From: a bacterium
GTDB taxonomy: Bacteria > Patescibacteriota > WWE3 > 2-01-FULL-39-13 > JAACPI01
Direction of reading: 5' to 3'
Length of the DNA stretch: 52,885 nt
Assembly: GCA_009995545.1 (NCBI GenBank)
Contig: JAACPI010000008.1
Span: 1-52,885, forward strand
Position numbers and translations under genes: made by a program
Notes under the pieces: model-generated
The model's database searches: none
Seen by the model: only the letters and a program-made list of their open reading frames with translations
Told to the model about the DNA's origin: nothing
Shown here: positions 8,603 through 17,666 of the stretch, piece by piece
Position numbering within the stretch: the stretch's first letter is position 1
Layout of the letters: the number at the start of each line of letters is the position of its first letter

Positions 8603-9331
8603 ATGCCAAGTAAAAGTGATTTTGATAGCCTATTAGAGTTTTGGAATTCTCGTATTTTAACTACCCCTAGTCTTAAGACCCTGAGTCCTAATATTGAAGA
8701 TACAGAATCTATTAAAGATTTTTTGTACCAAATAACTTTGGAGGATATCTACAAATTTTTAAGCGATTTTAATTTTAAAGTAGTTAAAAATGAAGATGAC
8801 TTACAACACTTACATAAAATACTCGTCTCTATACCTCCAATCGATTACGGCTTTTACCCCAAAATTATTAAACAAACCCTTTCTGCCACCTGTGCTGGCA
8901 GCACCTTATTAGCAAACGCTGTACTAGCCAAATCAGATATACAATTTGAATATGCTAGGGCTAAGGGACATTCTTATAATTTTGTTTGGTTAGGCGATAA
9001 TTTATATATTTTAGATGGTGCAGATGCTGTCTTTGTTAAAGTTGGTAAGGATCAATTTTCAGATCAAGTAATTGATGGGGTAAAACTCAGAAGTTTATCA
9101 CACGATATCAGTAGAATTTCACACGATTTGGTAATGGTACTAAAACCAAAAGGTATATTAGTTAGTGTATTTGGTAATTACAGGGGAGTTTTAGACTCGA
9201 GAGCTGCAAAAGAGGATTTAGAAAAAAATTACCCAAAACTTTTGGGGTTGTGGCATGCGTATTTATTTAAAAAGGAGTTATTTATAAGTAGTAATAATAC
9301 CAGTTTTAAAAACTCGATTTTTAGAGATTAA
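8603..9331 (+). CDS. Transglutaminase-like cysteine-protease-fold protein (tentative)
   Basis: A 242-residue protein with no signal peptide. The middle carries an ordered Cys-His-Asp triad pattern typical of transglutaminase-like folds: SATCAGSTLLANAVL (Cys), RAKGHSYNFVWL (His) and LYILDGADAV (Asp), with the hydrophobic spacing expected of the core helix and strands. The family includes proteases, peptide N-glycanases and non-catalytic forms. No substrate is evident. It starts 133 bp after rpoD with a TAAACT hexamer 6 bp before the ATG. The assignment rests on motif order only. Confidence 0.55.
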   Translation: MPSKSDFDSLLEFWNSRILTTPSLKTLSPNIEDTESIKDFLYQITLEDIYKFLSDFNFKVVKNEDDLQHLHKILVSIPPIDYGFYPKIIKQTLSATCAGSTLLANAVLAKSDIQFEYARAKGHSYNFVWLGDNLYILDGADAVFVKVGKDQFSDQVIDGVKLRSLSHDISRISHDLVMVLKPKGILVSVFGNYRGVLDSRAAKEDLEKNYPKLLGLWHAYLFKKELFISSNNTSFKNSIFRD

Positions 9332-9390
9332 GTAATACTTTACAAAAAGTATTACTTTTGATAAAGTAATACTATGAACAAAGTAATACA
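9331..9390 (+). promoter_or_regulatory. Four AGTAWTACT palindromes with 17-bp period, operator of the second TA module
   Basis: The near-palindrome AGTA(A/T)TACT occurs at 9331-9339, 9348-9356 and 9365-9373, and an 8/9 copy (AGTAATACA) at 9382-9390. All starts are exactly 17 bp apart. The third copy abuts the antitoxin ATG (9374) and the fourth lies inside its first codons. A possible promoter (TTTACA 9339-9344, 17 bp, TAAAGT 9362-9367) is overlapped by the sites. Autorepression by the AbrB-like antitoxin is inferred. Confidence 0.75.
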
Positions 9391-9625
9391 AGCAACCGTT
9401 ACTCAAAAGGGACAAATAACTATTCCCAAAGAATTTAGAGATGCACTAGGAATTGAAAAGTATGGAAAGGTTTCTATATCTTGCATCGATAAAGCATTAA
9501 GGATATCTCCCACCACTGACTTTTTAGAACTTGGGGGTACTCTTAATAAATATGCTAAAAAGAATAAAGGGGTAGACCCCTTAAAAGCTAGAAAATACAT
9601 GGAATCTCATTACAAAAGAGTATAG
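9374..9625 (+). CDS. AbrB/MazE-type antitoxin (second module)
   Basis: An 83-residue protein with an N-terminal SpoVT-AbrB domain: QATVTQKGQITIPKEFRDAL followed by KVSISCIDKALRISP. The basic C-terminus (residues about 55-83) is the likely toxin-binding part. The PIN gene begins 3 bp after its stop. The start is decided by the operator: the ATG directly follows the third 17-bp-spaced palindrome. It differs in sequence from the antitoxin at 4895, so the two modules are probably not recent copies. Confidence 0.87.
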   Translation: MNKVIQATVTQKGQITIPKEFRDALGIEKYGKVSISCIDKALRISPTTDFLELGGTLNKYAKKNKGVDPLKARKYMESHYKRV

Positions 9626-9628
9626 ATT

Positions 9629-10069
9629 ATGAACTACTTGATCGATACAAATATTTTTTTAAGATATCTAGAGGCTAGTGACGAGAAATCGTATGAGGAA
9701 TGTTTAGTGTTATTAAGGGCTTTAAAAGAGGGCAAAATAAATGGGGTAACATCCCACTTAATTTTATCTGAAATTTACTGGACTCTAAAAACATACTATA
9801 AATTCCCTAAATCTAAGCGTATTGAAGTACTTGAAAATATTTATAATCTTTCTGGATTAAATTTTGTTGATGGTTATAACTTAGTTGTAGCTTTAAAGTC
9901 ACACAAAGAATCTAAGGCAAAGTTTATAGACTGTATGTTAGCTTCTATTCCAAAAGTTTTATCTAAAGAATGGGTGATTGTTAGTTACGATAAAGACTTT
10001 AAAAAACTCCCTATTATTAGCAAAGAACCTGGGGAGGTTATTAAGCTTTTAGTAAAAAGTAGCCCCTAG
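9629..10069 (+). CDS. vapC: PIN-domain ribonuclease toxin (VapC-like, second module)
   Basis: A 146-residue PIN protein. The first acidic residue is in NYLIDTNIFLRYLE, a Glu in LILSEIYWTL, and the later acidic pair in FIDCMLAS and IVSYDKDFKKLP. It probably cleaves RNA when not held by the antitoxin encoded 3 bp upstream. A short terminator-like hairpin (10061-10079) overlaps its stop codon. As in the first module, the targets cannot be read from sequence. Confidence 0.87.
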   Translation: MNYLIDTNIFLRYLEASDEKSYEECLVLLRALKEGKINGVTSHLILSEIYWTLKTYYKFPKSKRIEVLENIYNLSGLNFVDGYNLVVALKSHKESKAKFIDCMLASIPKVLSKEWVIVSYDKDFKKLPIISKEPGEVIKLLVKSSP

Positions 10070-10079
10070 TAGGGCTTTT
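10061..10079 (+). terminator. Rho-independent terminator overlapping the toxin stop codon
   Basis: AGCCC (10061-10065) pairs with GGGCT (10072-10076) and is followed by TTTT. The stop codon TAG of the PIN gene lies in the loop. Confidence 0.6.
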
Positions 10080-10149
10080 ACACACAATTCTACTTTTTTA
10101 ATTTTACTGGCTTGTTTTACTTAAGGTAAATCTTCAATAGAATTATCCC

Positions 10150-11331
10150 ATGCATTTATTAAACTTTTACCAAAGGCATGGTTTATATAAACTCTCTTCA
10201 CACCCAGATTTAAACCATTTTGAGTTTTCTGTGTGGCTTCACACAATTGCCCGGTCTTTGGTTTCGGTTTTTATACCTATTTTTATGCTTAAAATAGGGT
10301 ATTCAATTCAAAACGTTCTTTTGTACTACCTTTTATATAACATACTCGATGTACCCTTAAATTTTATAGCCCATTTTTTAGTTAAAAAGTTTGGGGCTAA
10401 AAAGATAATGATACTTGGAACGGTATTTACAATAGGCTACTTTTTTATACTAAATGGCCTGGGGCCAAACAATTTTGGTACTTTAATTCTGTTAGCAATC
10501 TTTGCTGCTATTTACGACACTAGTTATTGGGTTTCACATATCTATATTTTTTATGAGGCCAACTTAAAAGAGCACCTGGACTCCGGTAGATCAGTAGGTT
10601 CTCTACAGGTAATAAGAAGACTTGGGGAGTTACTCGGCCCGGGTGTCGGTGCTTTAATTCTTATATTCTTTGACGAAAGCTTGTTAATTTACGCAAGCAT
10701 TTTTATATTTTTACTTTCGATTATTCCGCTTTTTAAACTTAAGCACGTGAATGATATCCCAAAAAAATCAAAGCAGTCTTTTTTAAAGTTTTTTTCGACA
10801 CCTGGGTTTAAAAAGAGCTATTTTTCTAAAGGGTTTTGGGGCATGCAATCTAGTATAGAGTCTATAATTTGGCCCCTGTTTATATATACACTGTATGGAA
10901 CCGTTGGTTCCGTTGCCCTTATACCCATAATTGCCTCTTTAAGTACATTGTTTTTTGCCAAGTTAATTGGAAATTTTTCGGGTAAGTATGCCGAAAAAAT
11001 GATTTTAGTAGGTTGTGCTTTTGTTTTTGTTGTTTGGTCGTTAAGGCTAAATATTGCAAACCCAATTTTTTATTACATGTCCACCTTGTTAGTAGGTATT
11101 TTCTCCTTATTTGTAGATATACCCTTGGATAATTACATGATAGGTATAAGCAAGAACAGTGATACGCTAACTTCTTCCACATACAGAAATGCTTTTGCTA
11201 TGGTTGGTAATATACCCTTGTTCTTGGTTTTGTACTTTAGCACCTACGTTTTTGAAACGGGTTACTACATAGCTATTTTTAGCGTTTTAGTGGTATTTAT
11301 GCTGGGTAAATTGCTTAAATATAAGTTTTAA
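10150..11331 (+). CDS. Major facilitator superfamily transporter
   Basis: A 393-residue integral membrane protein with about 12 hydrophobic segments. The loop between segments 2 and 3 has the MFS-type motif LVKKFGAKKIMILG. Other features are a conserved RRLGELLGPGVGALIL segment near residue 160 and a central cytoplasmic loop around residue 200 (KHVNDIPKKSKQSF). It is similar in layout to the MFS protein at 44351 and the two look like paralogues. The substrate is unknown. A TAGAAT hexamer (10138-10143) ends 6 bp before the ATG, with no Shine-Dalgarno site. Confidence 0.8.
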   Translation: MHLLNFYQRHGLYKLSSHPDLNHFEFSVWLHTIARSLVSVFIPIFMLKIGYSIQNVLLYYLLYNILDVPLNFIAHFLVKKFGAKKIMILGTVFTIGYFFILNGLGPNNFGTLILLAIFAAIYDTSYWVSHIYIFYEANLKEHLDSGRSVGSLQVIRRLGELLGPGVGALILIFFDESLLIYASIFIFLLSIIPLFKLKHVNDIPKKSKQSFLKFFSTPGFKKSYFSKGFWGMQSSIESIIWPLFIYTLYGTVGSVALIPIIASLSTLFFAKLIGNFSGKYAEKMILVGCAFVFVVWSLRLNIANPIFYYMSTLLVGIFSLFVDIPLDNYMIGISKNSDTLTSSTYRNAFAMVGNIPLFLVLYFSTYVFETGYYIAIFSVLVVFMLGKLLKYKF

Positions 11332-11348
11332 ATTGTATTTAGCACCCT

Positions 11349-11442
11349 AGCTTCAGACCTTTCTCCAATATCGTATTTTACCGAGGAAGTTAAAAGTTTA
11401 TCGTGTTAGTGTATTTTAGGTATAGTCCAACCTTCTGAAGCT
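11349..11442. repeat. Short inverted repeat between convergent genes
   Basis: AGCTTCAGA (11349-11357) and TCTGAAGCT (11434-11442) are perfect 9-bp complements separated by 76 bp, in the gap between the MFS gene and the convergent hypothetical gene. Confidence 0.4.
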
Positions 11443-11450
11443 TAGATTAT

Positions 11451-11999
11451 TTATTGTATTAGAACTTTTTGTGTTTTATCTACTTCAATTGGTCTTTTCG
11501 TACTAACTATTAAGTGGGGCACTCCACAGGCATACATCGCATTCGTTTTTGTAAAACTGCTCGAGTTGGTCCAATCTTTAAAAAAAGAGGGGTAAGTGCC
11601 TTTGTACTTTAGAATTTGTTTTTCCAGTGCCTCAAGGTTAGAACCTTTCTCTTTGAACAATACTTTTAGTATATTGTGAATTATTTTGTAGATGACTTTG
11701 CAGTATCTTTGGTGGGACCAAAAATTATTTCTTAAAAATACGTCCAAGGGTGACTCTGCAATTCTCCACCTATGAATATTTTCTAGGTTCTTTAAATCAA
11801 CCGTGTGGCAGTATAGGTATCTGCTATTGTACGCGTGTTTTTCTGGCCAATTAGACTTGGAAATAACTTCTGTGGGGATTTTATCAATCATGAAAGAAAT
11901 CTCGTCTAACCTATTAAAATCTTGGCCACCGTCACTTCTCTGAAGCTTTATTGTTAGTATTTCTTTCCTTGGTTTCGAGGAGTAGTGATATATCCGCAT
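11451..11999 (-). CDS. Hypothetical protein
   Basis: A 182-residue soluble protein that I do not recognise. It has no signal peptide or membrane segment. It is rich in aromatic and basic residues (HRWRIAESPLDVFLRNNFWS) and ends with a strand-like segment CGVPHLIVSTKRPIEV. A perfect TATAAT on the minus strand (plus coordinates 12007-12012) ends 7 nt before the ATG, which supports a real gene with a leaderless transcript. It is isolated, convergent with the MFS gene and followed upstream by a 570-bp non-coding stretch. Confidence 0.6.
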   Translation of the reverse strand: MRIYHYSSKPRKEILTIKLQRSDGGQDFNRLDEISFMIDKIPTEVISKSNWPEKHAYNSRYLYCHTVDLKNLENIHRWRIAESPLDVFLRNNFWSHQRYCKVIYKIIHNILKVLFKEKGSNLEALEKQILKYKGTYPSFFKDWTNSSSFTKTNAMYACGVPHLIVSTKRPIEVDKTQKVLIQ

Positions 12000-12006
12000 C
12001 AGAATA

Positions 12007-12012
12007 ATTATA
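12007..12012 (-). promoter_or_regulatory. -10 element, predicted leaderless start
   Basis: TATAAT on the minus strand, 7 nt before the ATG of the gene ending at 11451. Predicted transcription start coincides with the ATG. Confidence 0.6.
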
Positions 12013-12568
12013 TCATTACGAACAGTTCATTCGCCTTGTTGTTTTGCCAATTTATTTTTTACCCCCAATTTTTATTTGTCTTTACCTTTTTTTATTTTAG
12101 TTTATTAGAAAGTTACTATTCATAGTCAGTTGTATTATTGTCCCGTGTCAAGTTGTATAAGGAATATTATTAGACCGGTAGACAGTTTATTTTTTCTTTC
12201 CTTATTTATAAGGAATAAAGAGTACAAATTTTTTTTAAGTTTTGCTGTTGTGGAGGCCAATACTCTGTTTTAATTGTGTTAGCTGCTGACACAATTTATG
12301 CTTAACTTTATAGGTATATTTTTAAGTACCCTTCTCCTTATCCCCCCTATATTTATAGTGAGGAATTTTATTCTTTTCTTATTTATAAGAATAAAGAAAC
12401 TAATATTAAAAATTATATTGCCTTTGTAGTAATCTTAATTAATTTTTGACGGCCATAGGTAGGTGTGGTGTTCTCATTTGTTGCTTTATCCTTGAATTTG
12501 TACTTAGTGGGGTACTTGTAGATTAAAAAAAGTTCTCTTCGAAAGTTTTTAAATAGTACTGAAGGGTT
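12013..12568. other. Non-coding, hairpin-rich gap
   Basis: No reading frame is supported. Three perfect hairpins are visible: TTCCTTA/TAAGGAA with loop TTTA (12198-12215); AATTGTGT/ACACAATT with a 9-nt loop (12272-12296); and TTCTTA/TAAGAA with loop TTTA (12376-12391). The first and third share the same loop and similar flanks (both followed closely by ATAAAGA-like sequence). They may be remnants of a repeat or parts of a structured RNA. Confidence 0.5.
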
Positions 12569-15500
12569 CTACAAAAGTGTATTCTGTTTATATTGTAATT
12601 TAGGAATTCCGTTGGGCCAGCAGTGTCTTTGGTAATCGCAATTGCCGCAAATTAAGTAGTCTGTAGTTCTTTCAAATTTTAATTCCCTAATGTCTTTCAT
12701 TGTTTGTATAATTACTTCCTTTAACTCTTTTACCTCTTCTTCGGTTATTATAAAAACTTCTTTTTTATACTTTCCCGTGTCGTTAGGTTCTACAAAATCT
12801 AGTTCAAATTGTTCTGCTTTGTATTTAAAAGTTTTGTCTAAATCACAAAGTAGTTTGTAAAAAACTAGTTGTCTTTTGTACCCCCCGTCGCTGTATTTAG
12901 TTTTCCCTTCTATTTCATTTTTACTTTTTGGTTTACCTGTTTTGTAATCTATTACTTTTACATAGGTTTGTCCGTCTTCTTTTTTTAATTGTTCTATTCG
13001 GTCCACTTTTCCAACAATAGGGGTGTCTCCGACATAAATTTTTGCAAATCCGTATCCGAATAATCTTTCTAAGTATTCTGGGTTTTTAAACTCCTTTGAA
13101 TAGTGCTTATGGTAATTCGCTAAAACACTTTTACCTTTTTTAATTAATGCTTCTCGTTCTGATTCTGTTAAAACCTCTTTTTCTAAGGCCTTTAGGTAAC
13201 TGCTGACTAACATTTGACTATCTGGCAGTGTGTCTTCCTCTAAATACTCATTGTAAAATTCCTCAAGCGCCTTGTGTACTGCTGTTCCAAAGCTTAAATA
13301 AATAGTTTTAGCACGTGGGGTTCTAAGTAAGTTATTTAATTTAAATTTATACCCACATTCTAAGTACGTGTTTAATGCCGTTACCGATAAATTTATGTCT
13401 TTAACAATTTCATCTAAATATTCTTTTTCATCGTTTTGCATTTGGTGATCTTTTACAAACGATAACTGAGTTTTTAGAGATGTGTTTACAAATTCTTTAG
13501 TTTCAATTTTTGCAGTATCTATCCCAGTAACAAATTCTTTAGGTAGCTCCAATAAAAACATACTTGCTTCCATTTGCCTTACACCCCAAGGGGTTTGGTA
13601 TTCATTTGATCTTGAAATATAAACACTTTGCTTGGCTCTCGTTAAGGCTACATAAAATAATCTACGTTCGTCCTCGTTAGGGTCAGAATCTGTTTCTTCG
13701 CCTACCTTAGTTTTGGAATTACTCGCAATTAAATCTGGTAGTTTTATAAGTTCCCGTGTGGGGTTATTACCCCACTTTTTATCATTAAAGGCGTAAATAA
13801 ATACGTGCTTAAATTCTAATCCCTTACTTTTATGCGCAGTAGAAAGGGTGACGGTGTTTTTTGCTATATCTAAATCTTTTTCGTATATACCAATATTGTT
13901 TTGCTCCATTAAAGTTAACCCCTCTAGTAAATCTTTTATTTGGGCTTTGTTGTTAGCTATAACTAACCTTTGAACTTCGTTATATAAAGTATTTATTTTA
14001 TTTATTTCTTCTACGCTATCTTTTTGCGATAACATATACTGCAGGTAACCGCTTTCTTCTAATACTTTTTCAAAGGTTCTGGTAATGGGGTTTTCGGCGT
14101 CAAAATTTTGCCACTCTACAATTGTTTGTTTTATAAAAGTTGAATATTTAGTTGGGTTTGTTAGCCCACTCTTTTTTTCAAAATCATCTTCTAAAATTAC
14201 TTGTTCTATAGATTTTCTCTTTGTAGAAGCATATTTTGCTAGTTTTAAATTTTCTAAATAATCAAAACCCAAATAGTTGTAACTTAAAATAGTAAATAGG
14301 TCTAAATTTTCTGTATTACTTTTTGAATATTCAATAACTTTTAGTAAATCCAAAAACTTTGCTATGTGTGGGCTTTTTAAAATGTTTTGTCCGCCCTCTA
14401 AATTGTAAAAAATACCAAGTTTACTGAATATTTCTGCTAACTCGTTACTATCAGAATTGTGCCTAAAAAGTACGGCTATTTCACTTGGGTCTTCGCCGTT
14501 ATCAATAAGTTTTTTTACTTGTGTTGCAATGTAATAATTTTCTATAAGGCCATTGCTAAAGGTGGAAGTTTGGATTTTGCTTGCCTGCACAGGCAGGGAT
14601 GTTGAAGTTTGAGTTTGAGATACTAATGCCTTATCAATACCTTTAACAAATTTTTCAATAGATTGTTGGTTATTACTTATAACATTTCTACTGGCATCTA
14701 AAATTAACTGAGTTGAACGATAATTGTTTTTTAAAGTTATTAACGTAGAGCCTACAAAGTCTTTTTGAAAATCTAGCATGTTAGCAACACTCGCACCCTG
14801 AAATCTGTAAATGGATTGATCGTCGTCTCCTACTACAAACACGTCGGCATCTTGGCCCCAGAAACTAGTTAAGTTTTTAATTATTGAATACTGTGCATTA
14901 TTTGTATCTTGAAACTCATCTACTAAAATATATTGAAACTTTTCTTGATATTTTTGAGCGAGTTCTTCTTCATTTTCTAACTTTTCGTTCACGTAGTTAA
15001 TCATATCTTCAAAGTCGTACAGCCCCAGTTCTTTTATTTTTACCTCGTAATGTTCATATAAAATTGATAGTTCTATTTGTTTTTTAAAATCTTTTATCTG
15101 CTTTTTTTCCTCATATGTTGTTTTTTCTTTATTTTCTAAATCGGTTGTTAACTGCTCGTTATTAACTATTAATTTTTCAAACTTGTTTAATGTAACGCCT
15201 TCTCTTTTTAAATCTTTTATTGCGCTAATAATTGAATTTACGTAAAAGTATTTGCTATTAGTTGGTTTTAAAAGTTCAATTTGTTTTTGTTCGTCTAAAA
15301 TTTGCTCAAAAATTTGTAATCGTTCTAAATCTCCAATAACTCTGGCATTTTCGTTAAAGTAAAAAAAGTCGGGATTATCGTTAATTACTGAACTTGCAAA
15401 TGAATGGAAGGTAGTAATGTTTACATAGTAGGCTTGCTTACCAATAATACTGGCTAGCCTTTCCCTCATTGCTTTTGCACCTGTTTCGGTAAAAGTAATA

Positions 15501-15691
15501 GCTAAAATACTTCCTGGGTCGGCATCGGTTTTTTGTAAAATGTTGGCAATACGCAGGGTTAAAATTTGAGTTTTTCCAGTTCCCGGACCTGCAACCACCA
15601 TTACTGGGCCGTTAAGGGTATCTACTGCCGCCTTTTGTGCTTGGTTTAATTGTTTGTAAAGTTTGTTAAATGTTTTTGAAGTATCAACCAT
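12569..15691 (-). CDS. UvrD/PcrA-type helicase fused to a RecB/Cas4-like nuclease domain
   Basis: A 1040-residue protein. The N-terminal superfamily IA helicase has the Q-motif NQAQKAAVD, Walker A AGPGTGKT (residues 34-41), Walker B with LVDEFQDTNNAQY, motif III GDDDQSIYRFQGA, and later motifs TLSTAHKSKGLEF and RRLFYVALTRAK. From about residue 770 a PD-(D/E)xK nuclease domain follows, with LNTYLECGYKF, VIDYKTGKPK (catalytic D-YK) and the cluster CGNCDYQRHC. The single upstream Cys plus this triple-Cys group is the arrangement of 4Fe-4S nucleases such as AddB and Cas4. It would act in double-strand break repair or DNA processing at the nucleoid. Confidence 0.9.
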   Translation of the reverse strand: MVDTSKTFNKLYKQLNQAQKAAVDTLNGPVMVVAGPGTGKTQILTLRIANILQKTDADPGSILAITFTETGAKAMRERLASIIGKQAYYVNITTFHSFASSVINDNPDFFYFNENARVIGDLERLQIFEQILDEQKQIELLKPTNSKYFYVNSIISAIKDLKREGVTLNKFEKLIVNNEQLTTDLENKEKTTYEEKKQIKDFKKQIELSILYEHYEVKIKELGLYDFEDMINYVNEKLENEEELAQKYQEKFQYILVDEFQDTNNAQYSIIKNLTSFWGQDADVFVVGDDDQSIYRFQGASVANMLDFQKDFVGSTLITLKNNYRSTQLILDASRNVISNNQQSIEKFVKGIDKALVSQTQTSTSLPVQASKIQTSTFSNGLIENYYIATQVKKLIDNGEDPSEIAVLFRHNSDSNELAEIFSKLGIFYNLEGGQNILKSPHIAKFLDLLKVIEYSKSNTENLDLFTILSYNYLGFDYLENLKLAKYASTKRKSIEQVILEDDFEKKSGLTNPTKYSTFIKQTIVEWQNFDAENPITRTFEKVLEESGYLQYMLSQKDSVEEINKINTLYNEVQRLVIANNKAQIKDLLEGLTLMEQNNIGIYEKDLDIAKNTVTLSTAHKSKGLEFKHVFIYAFNDKKWGNNPTRELIKLPDLIASNSKTKVGEETDSDPNEDERRLFYVALTRAKQSVYISRSNEYQTPWGVRQMEASMFLLELPKEFVTGIDTAKIETKEFVNTSLKTQLSFVKDHQMQNDEKEYLDEIVKDINLSVTALNTYLECGYKFKLNNLLRTPRAKTIYLSFGTAVHKALEEFYNEYLEEDTLPDSQMLVSSYLKALEKEVLTESEREALIKKGKSVLANYHKHYSKEFKNPEYLERLFGYGFAKIYVGDTPIVGKVDRIEQLKKEDGQTYVKVIDYKTGKPKSKNEIEGKTKYSDGGYKRQLVFYKLLCDLDKTFKYKAEQFELDFVEPNDTGKYKKEVFIITEEEVKELKEVIIQTMKDIRELKFERTTDYLICGNCDYQRHCWPNGIPKLQYKQNTLL

Positions 15692-15756
15692 TGTTTATAT
15701 AGTATAACGTTTTTTGGGTTTTTGTTTGAGTGGGTAAGGGATTTTAAGGGTCGAGC

Positions 15757-15806
15757 GCTGGGCACAGATATGGTGGCTTTTTGCCAACTCACATACTGTG
15801 CCCAGC
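15757..15806 (-). terminator. Strong stem-loop at the end of the GC-rich block
   Basis: GCTGGGCACAG (15757-15767) pairs with CTGTGCCCAGC (15796-15806), with an inner TGGC/GCCA stem around TTTTT. It lies 14 bp after the stop of the minus-strand 612-residue gene and probably ends that operon, although no long T-run follows. Confidence 0.55.
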
Positions 15807-15819
15807 TCTCATTCAGTGC

Positions 15820-17658
15820 TTACTGCGTTTCTTCAACTTCCGTCTCTGTCTCCGGTTCAGGTTCGGGTTCGAGTTCGGGAGTGGGTTGTACTTGTCCACC
15901 AAACTCAAACATCGGCTCGCCGATGATATAAATTTTGATGGAGTAGAGCCAATTCTCTTGAGACCCCTTGTTAACGGTCACAGAAACCTCTTGACCAACT
16001 TGGACGTAGGAACCTGCATCATCCGAGGTGGGTGTAAGGATATACCATGCACCGCCTGACGTATCGTCAACACGGATCTGGAATCGATCTTCCCATACAG
16101 ATTTGTGTGTGACAGTACCCTCGATCTGCAATGTGTTGGTCTGACCAGACAGTGTTGGGTCGTCCGAACGATCGTTGCTGATTGCCTGCTGCAGCTGCCG
16201 GTAGGCATCCTCTAGGTTGGAGGCAACGATAACCGCACTTTCGTTGTTTGCATCTTTGACGCGGACAAAGGATACTCCCGAGTAAGCCCCTGAGGACTCC
16301 CCATTGTTGCCACCACGCCCATTCAGGATGCCGTAGTATACGGGCTCCCCGAAGATGTTTTGGATTTCGACCTGTTCCGGCTCAAAACCTTCCGTGGATA
16401 GGCGCTTGCTGGCGGTGTCCATCAGATCGTCAATCGCGGAGATGTTCTTCAGGCCCGATTCACTGACGTCATACCGTAGCGATTCACCCGTTTTGGGGTT
16501 GACATATACGATCTCTGTGACCGTACTATCGTTTCCCTTGCTTGTGAAGGTTACTTGCCACCACAGTTCATCATCTCCTGCGAAGACGTCATTTACTTTG
16601 TCAACGTCGCGACGGCCGGCCGAATTCCACAGGCTGCAGATTGCTTCTGCGGCGTGAAATTCTCCCCACCAATTCGCATAGTCGCGGATGATATCACGGG
16701 TCCAGATGATGTCGATCCACTCTGGTACCTCTTCAAGTTCGTAGTAGGTTATGTCACCAGTTTGCGGGTCTATAACGGCTGTTCCGACAACTTCGTTTCC
16801 TGTGTAGCCAACCACGTGCTTTAGTCCTGTGGCGGTGTAGAAAGGCTGCCAGTTGTCATCGACTTCCAGCGTGCCCAGGTCCTCCCAAATCATCCCACTG
16901 TTTACTACCCAGTTGAGATAAAAGTACCTGTCTAGCTCGAACTCGTAGAACATACGCGGGCTGTCCACATATTTCATGGCATAGCCTCCACGGAACTCAG
17001 CCTCAGCATCTTTGTTTAGAGCGTCTACGACCAAGTATCCCGGTACGACACCACCTCGGTTCAGGAATCCCCTCCATTGACCATCTCGGATCTTCAGGTC
17101 GACGATGTAATAGGGATGTTTGTTAACCAGTTGAAGGTGTGCTGTCCCAATCTCCAAGTAGCTTCCCATGTCGCTAGGCATCTTGTCTTTTGCCTTTGCC
17201 ACAGCGTTTTCTGGGGTAACTCTTAGAAGACTGTCCAGATCTGTGTCATGGAACTCTTGTGAGGCACCCACAACTTTCCAAATGTCGGCTTTGCCGCGAA
17301 TTTGGGAGTCTACACACATGACCGGAGGTACGATGGCCAAGTTGCCCACCAGAAGTACTGCACCAAAAGCAAGGGTAATTCCCCAAGCCTTGGCATTAGC
17401 ACCAGAATCCGACCCGTAGGCGGTGACTGCTGATGCAACAACTAGTGCTGTTGCTCCTAGTAGTACATAACCTCCCGTTGTGTCTGCCCAGTGAGTGAAG
17501 TAAGGCTGTCCTATGAATATTATCAACAGACTTACCACGAATGTTATCAGCCCAGAGAATATTGCAGCCGGGGCCGCAAAATTTTCACGCGCGGATAGGT
17601 TACAAACCGCACCGAATATGGCTGAAACTGCTCCTGCTACTACCGCATAGATAAACAT
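15820..17658 (-). CDS. Large membrane-anchored protein of unknown function in the GC-rich block
   Basis: A 612-residue protein that I do not recognise. About four membrane segments fill residues 1-112, followed by a ~440-residue soluble domain and a C-terminal low-complexity tail of Pro, Glu and Thr. The soluble part has two similar strand-turn motifs, VIDPQTGDITYYELEE and VYVNPKTGESLRYDVSE, reminiscent of PepSY-type folds, and near the end an OB-like beta segment (TLQIEGTVTHKSVW ... YVQVGQEVSVTV). It starts with a perfect AGGAGG site and lies 8 bp after the 17667 gene, so the two form an operon. GC content and codon use are clearly higher in G and C than the flanking core genes, which suggests transfer. 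Confidence 0.75.
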   Translation of the reverse strand: MFIYAVVAGAVSAIFGAVCNLSARENFAAPAAIFSGLITFVVSLLIIFIGQPYFTHWADTTGGYVLLGATALVVASAVTAYGSDSGANAKAWGITLAFGAVLLVGNLAIVPPVMCVDSQIRGKADIWKVVGASQEFHDTDLDSLLRVTPENAVAKAKDKMPSDMGSYLEIGTAHLQLVNKHPYYIVDLKIRDGQWRGFLNRGGVVPGYLVVDALNKDAEAEFRGGYAMKYVDSPRMFYEFELDRYFYLNWVVNSGMIWEDLGTLEVDDNWQPFYTATGLKHVVGYTGNEVVGTAVIDPQTGDITYYELEEVPEWIDIIWTRDIIRDYANWWGEFHAAEAICSLWNSAGRRDVDKVNDVFAGDDELWWQVTFTSKGNDSTVTEIVYVNPKTGESLRYDVSESGLKNISAIDDLMDTASKRLSTEGFEPEQVEIQNIFGEPVYYGILNGRGGNNGESSGAYSGVSFVRVKDANNESAVIVASNLEDAYRQLQQAISNDRSDDPTLSGQTNTLQIEGTVTHKSVWEDRFQIRVDDTSGGAWYILTPTSDDAGSYVQVGQEVSVTVNKGSQENWLYSIKIYIIGEPMFEFGGQVQPTPELEPEPEPETETEVEETQ

Positions 17659-17666
17659 TTTTCCTC

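Noticed and set aside
15722-16059. Plus-strand frames opposite the 612-residue gene
   Set aside because: These are antisense shadows caused by the higher GC content of this block; the minus-strand gene has a clear ribosome site and membrane topology.
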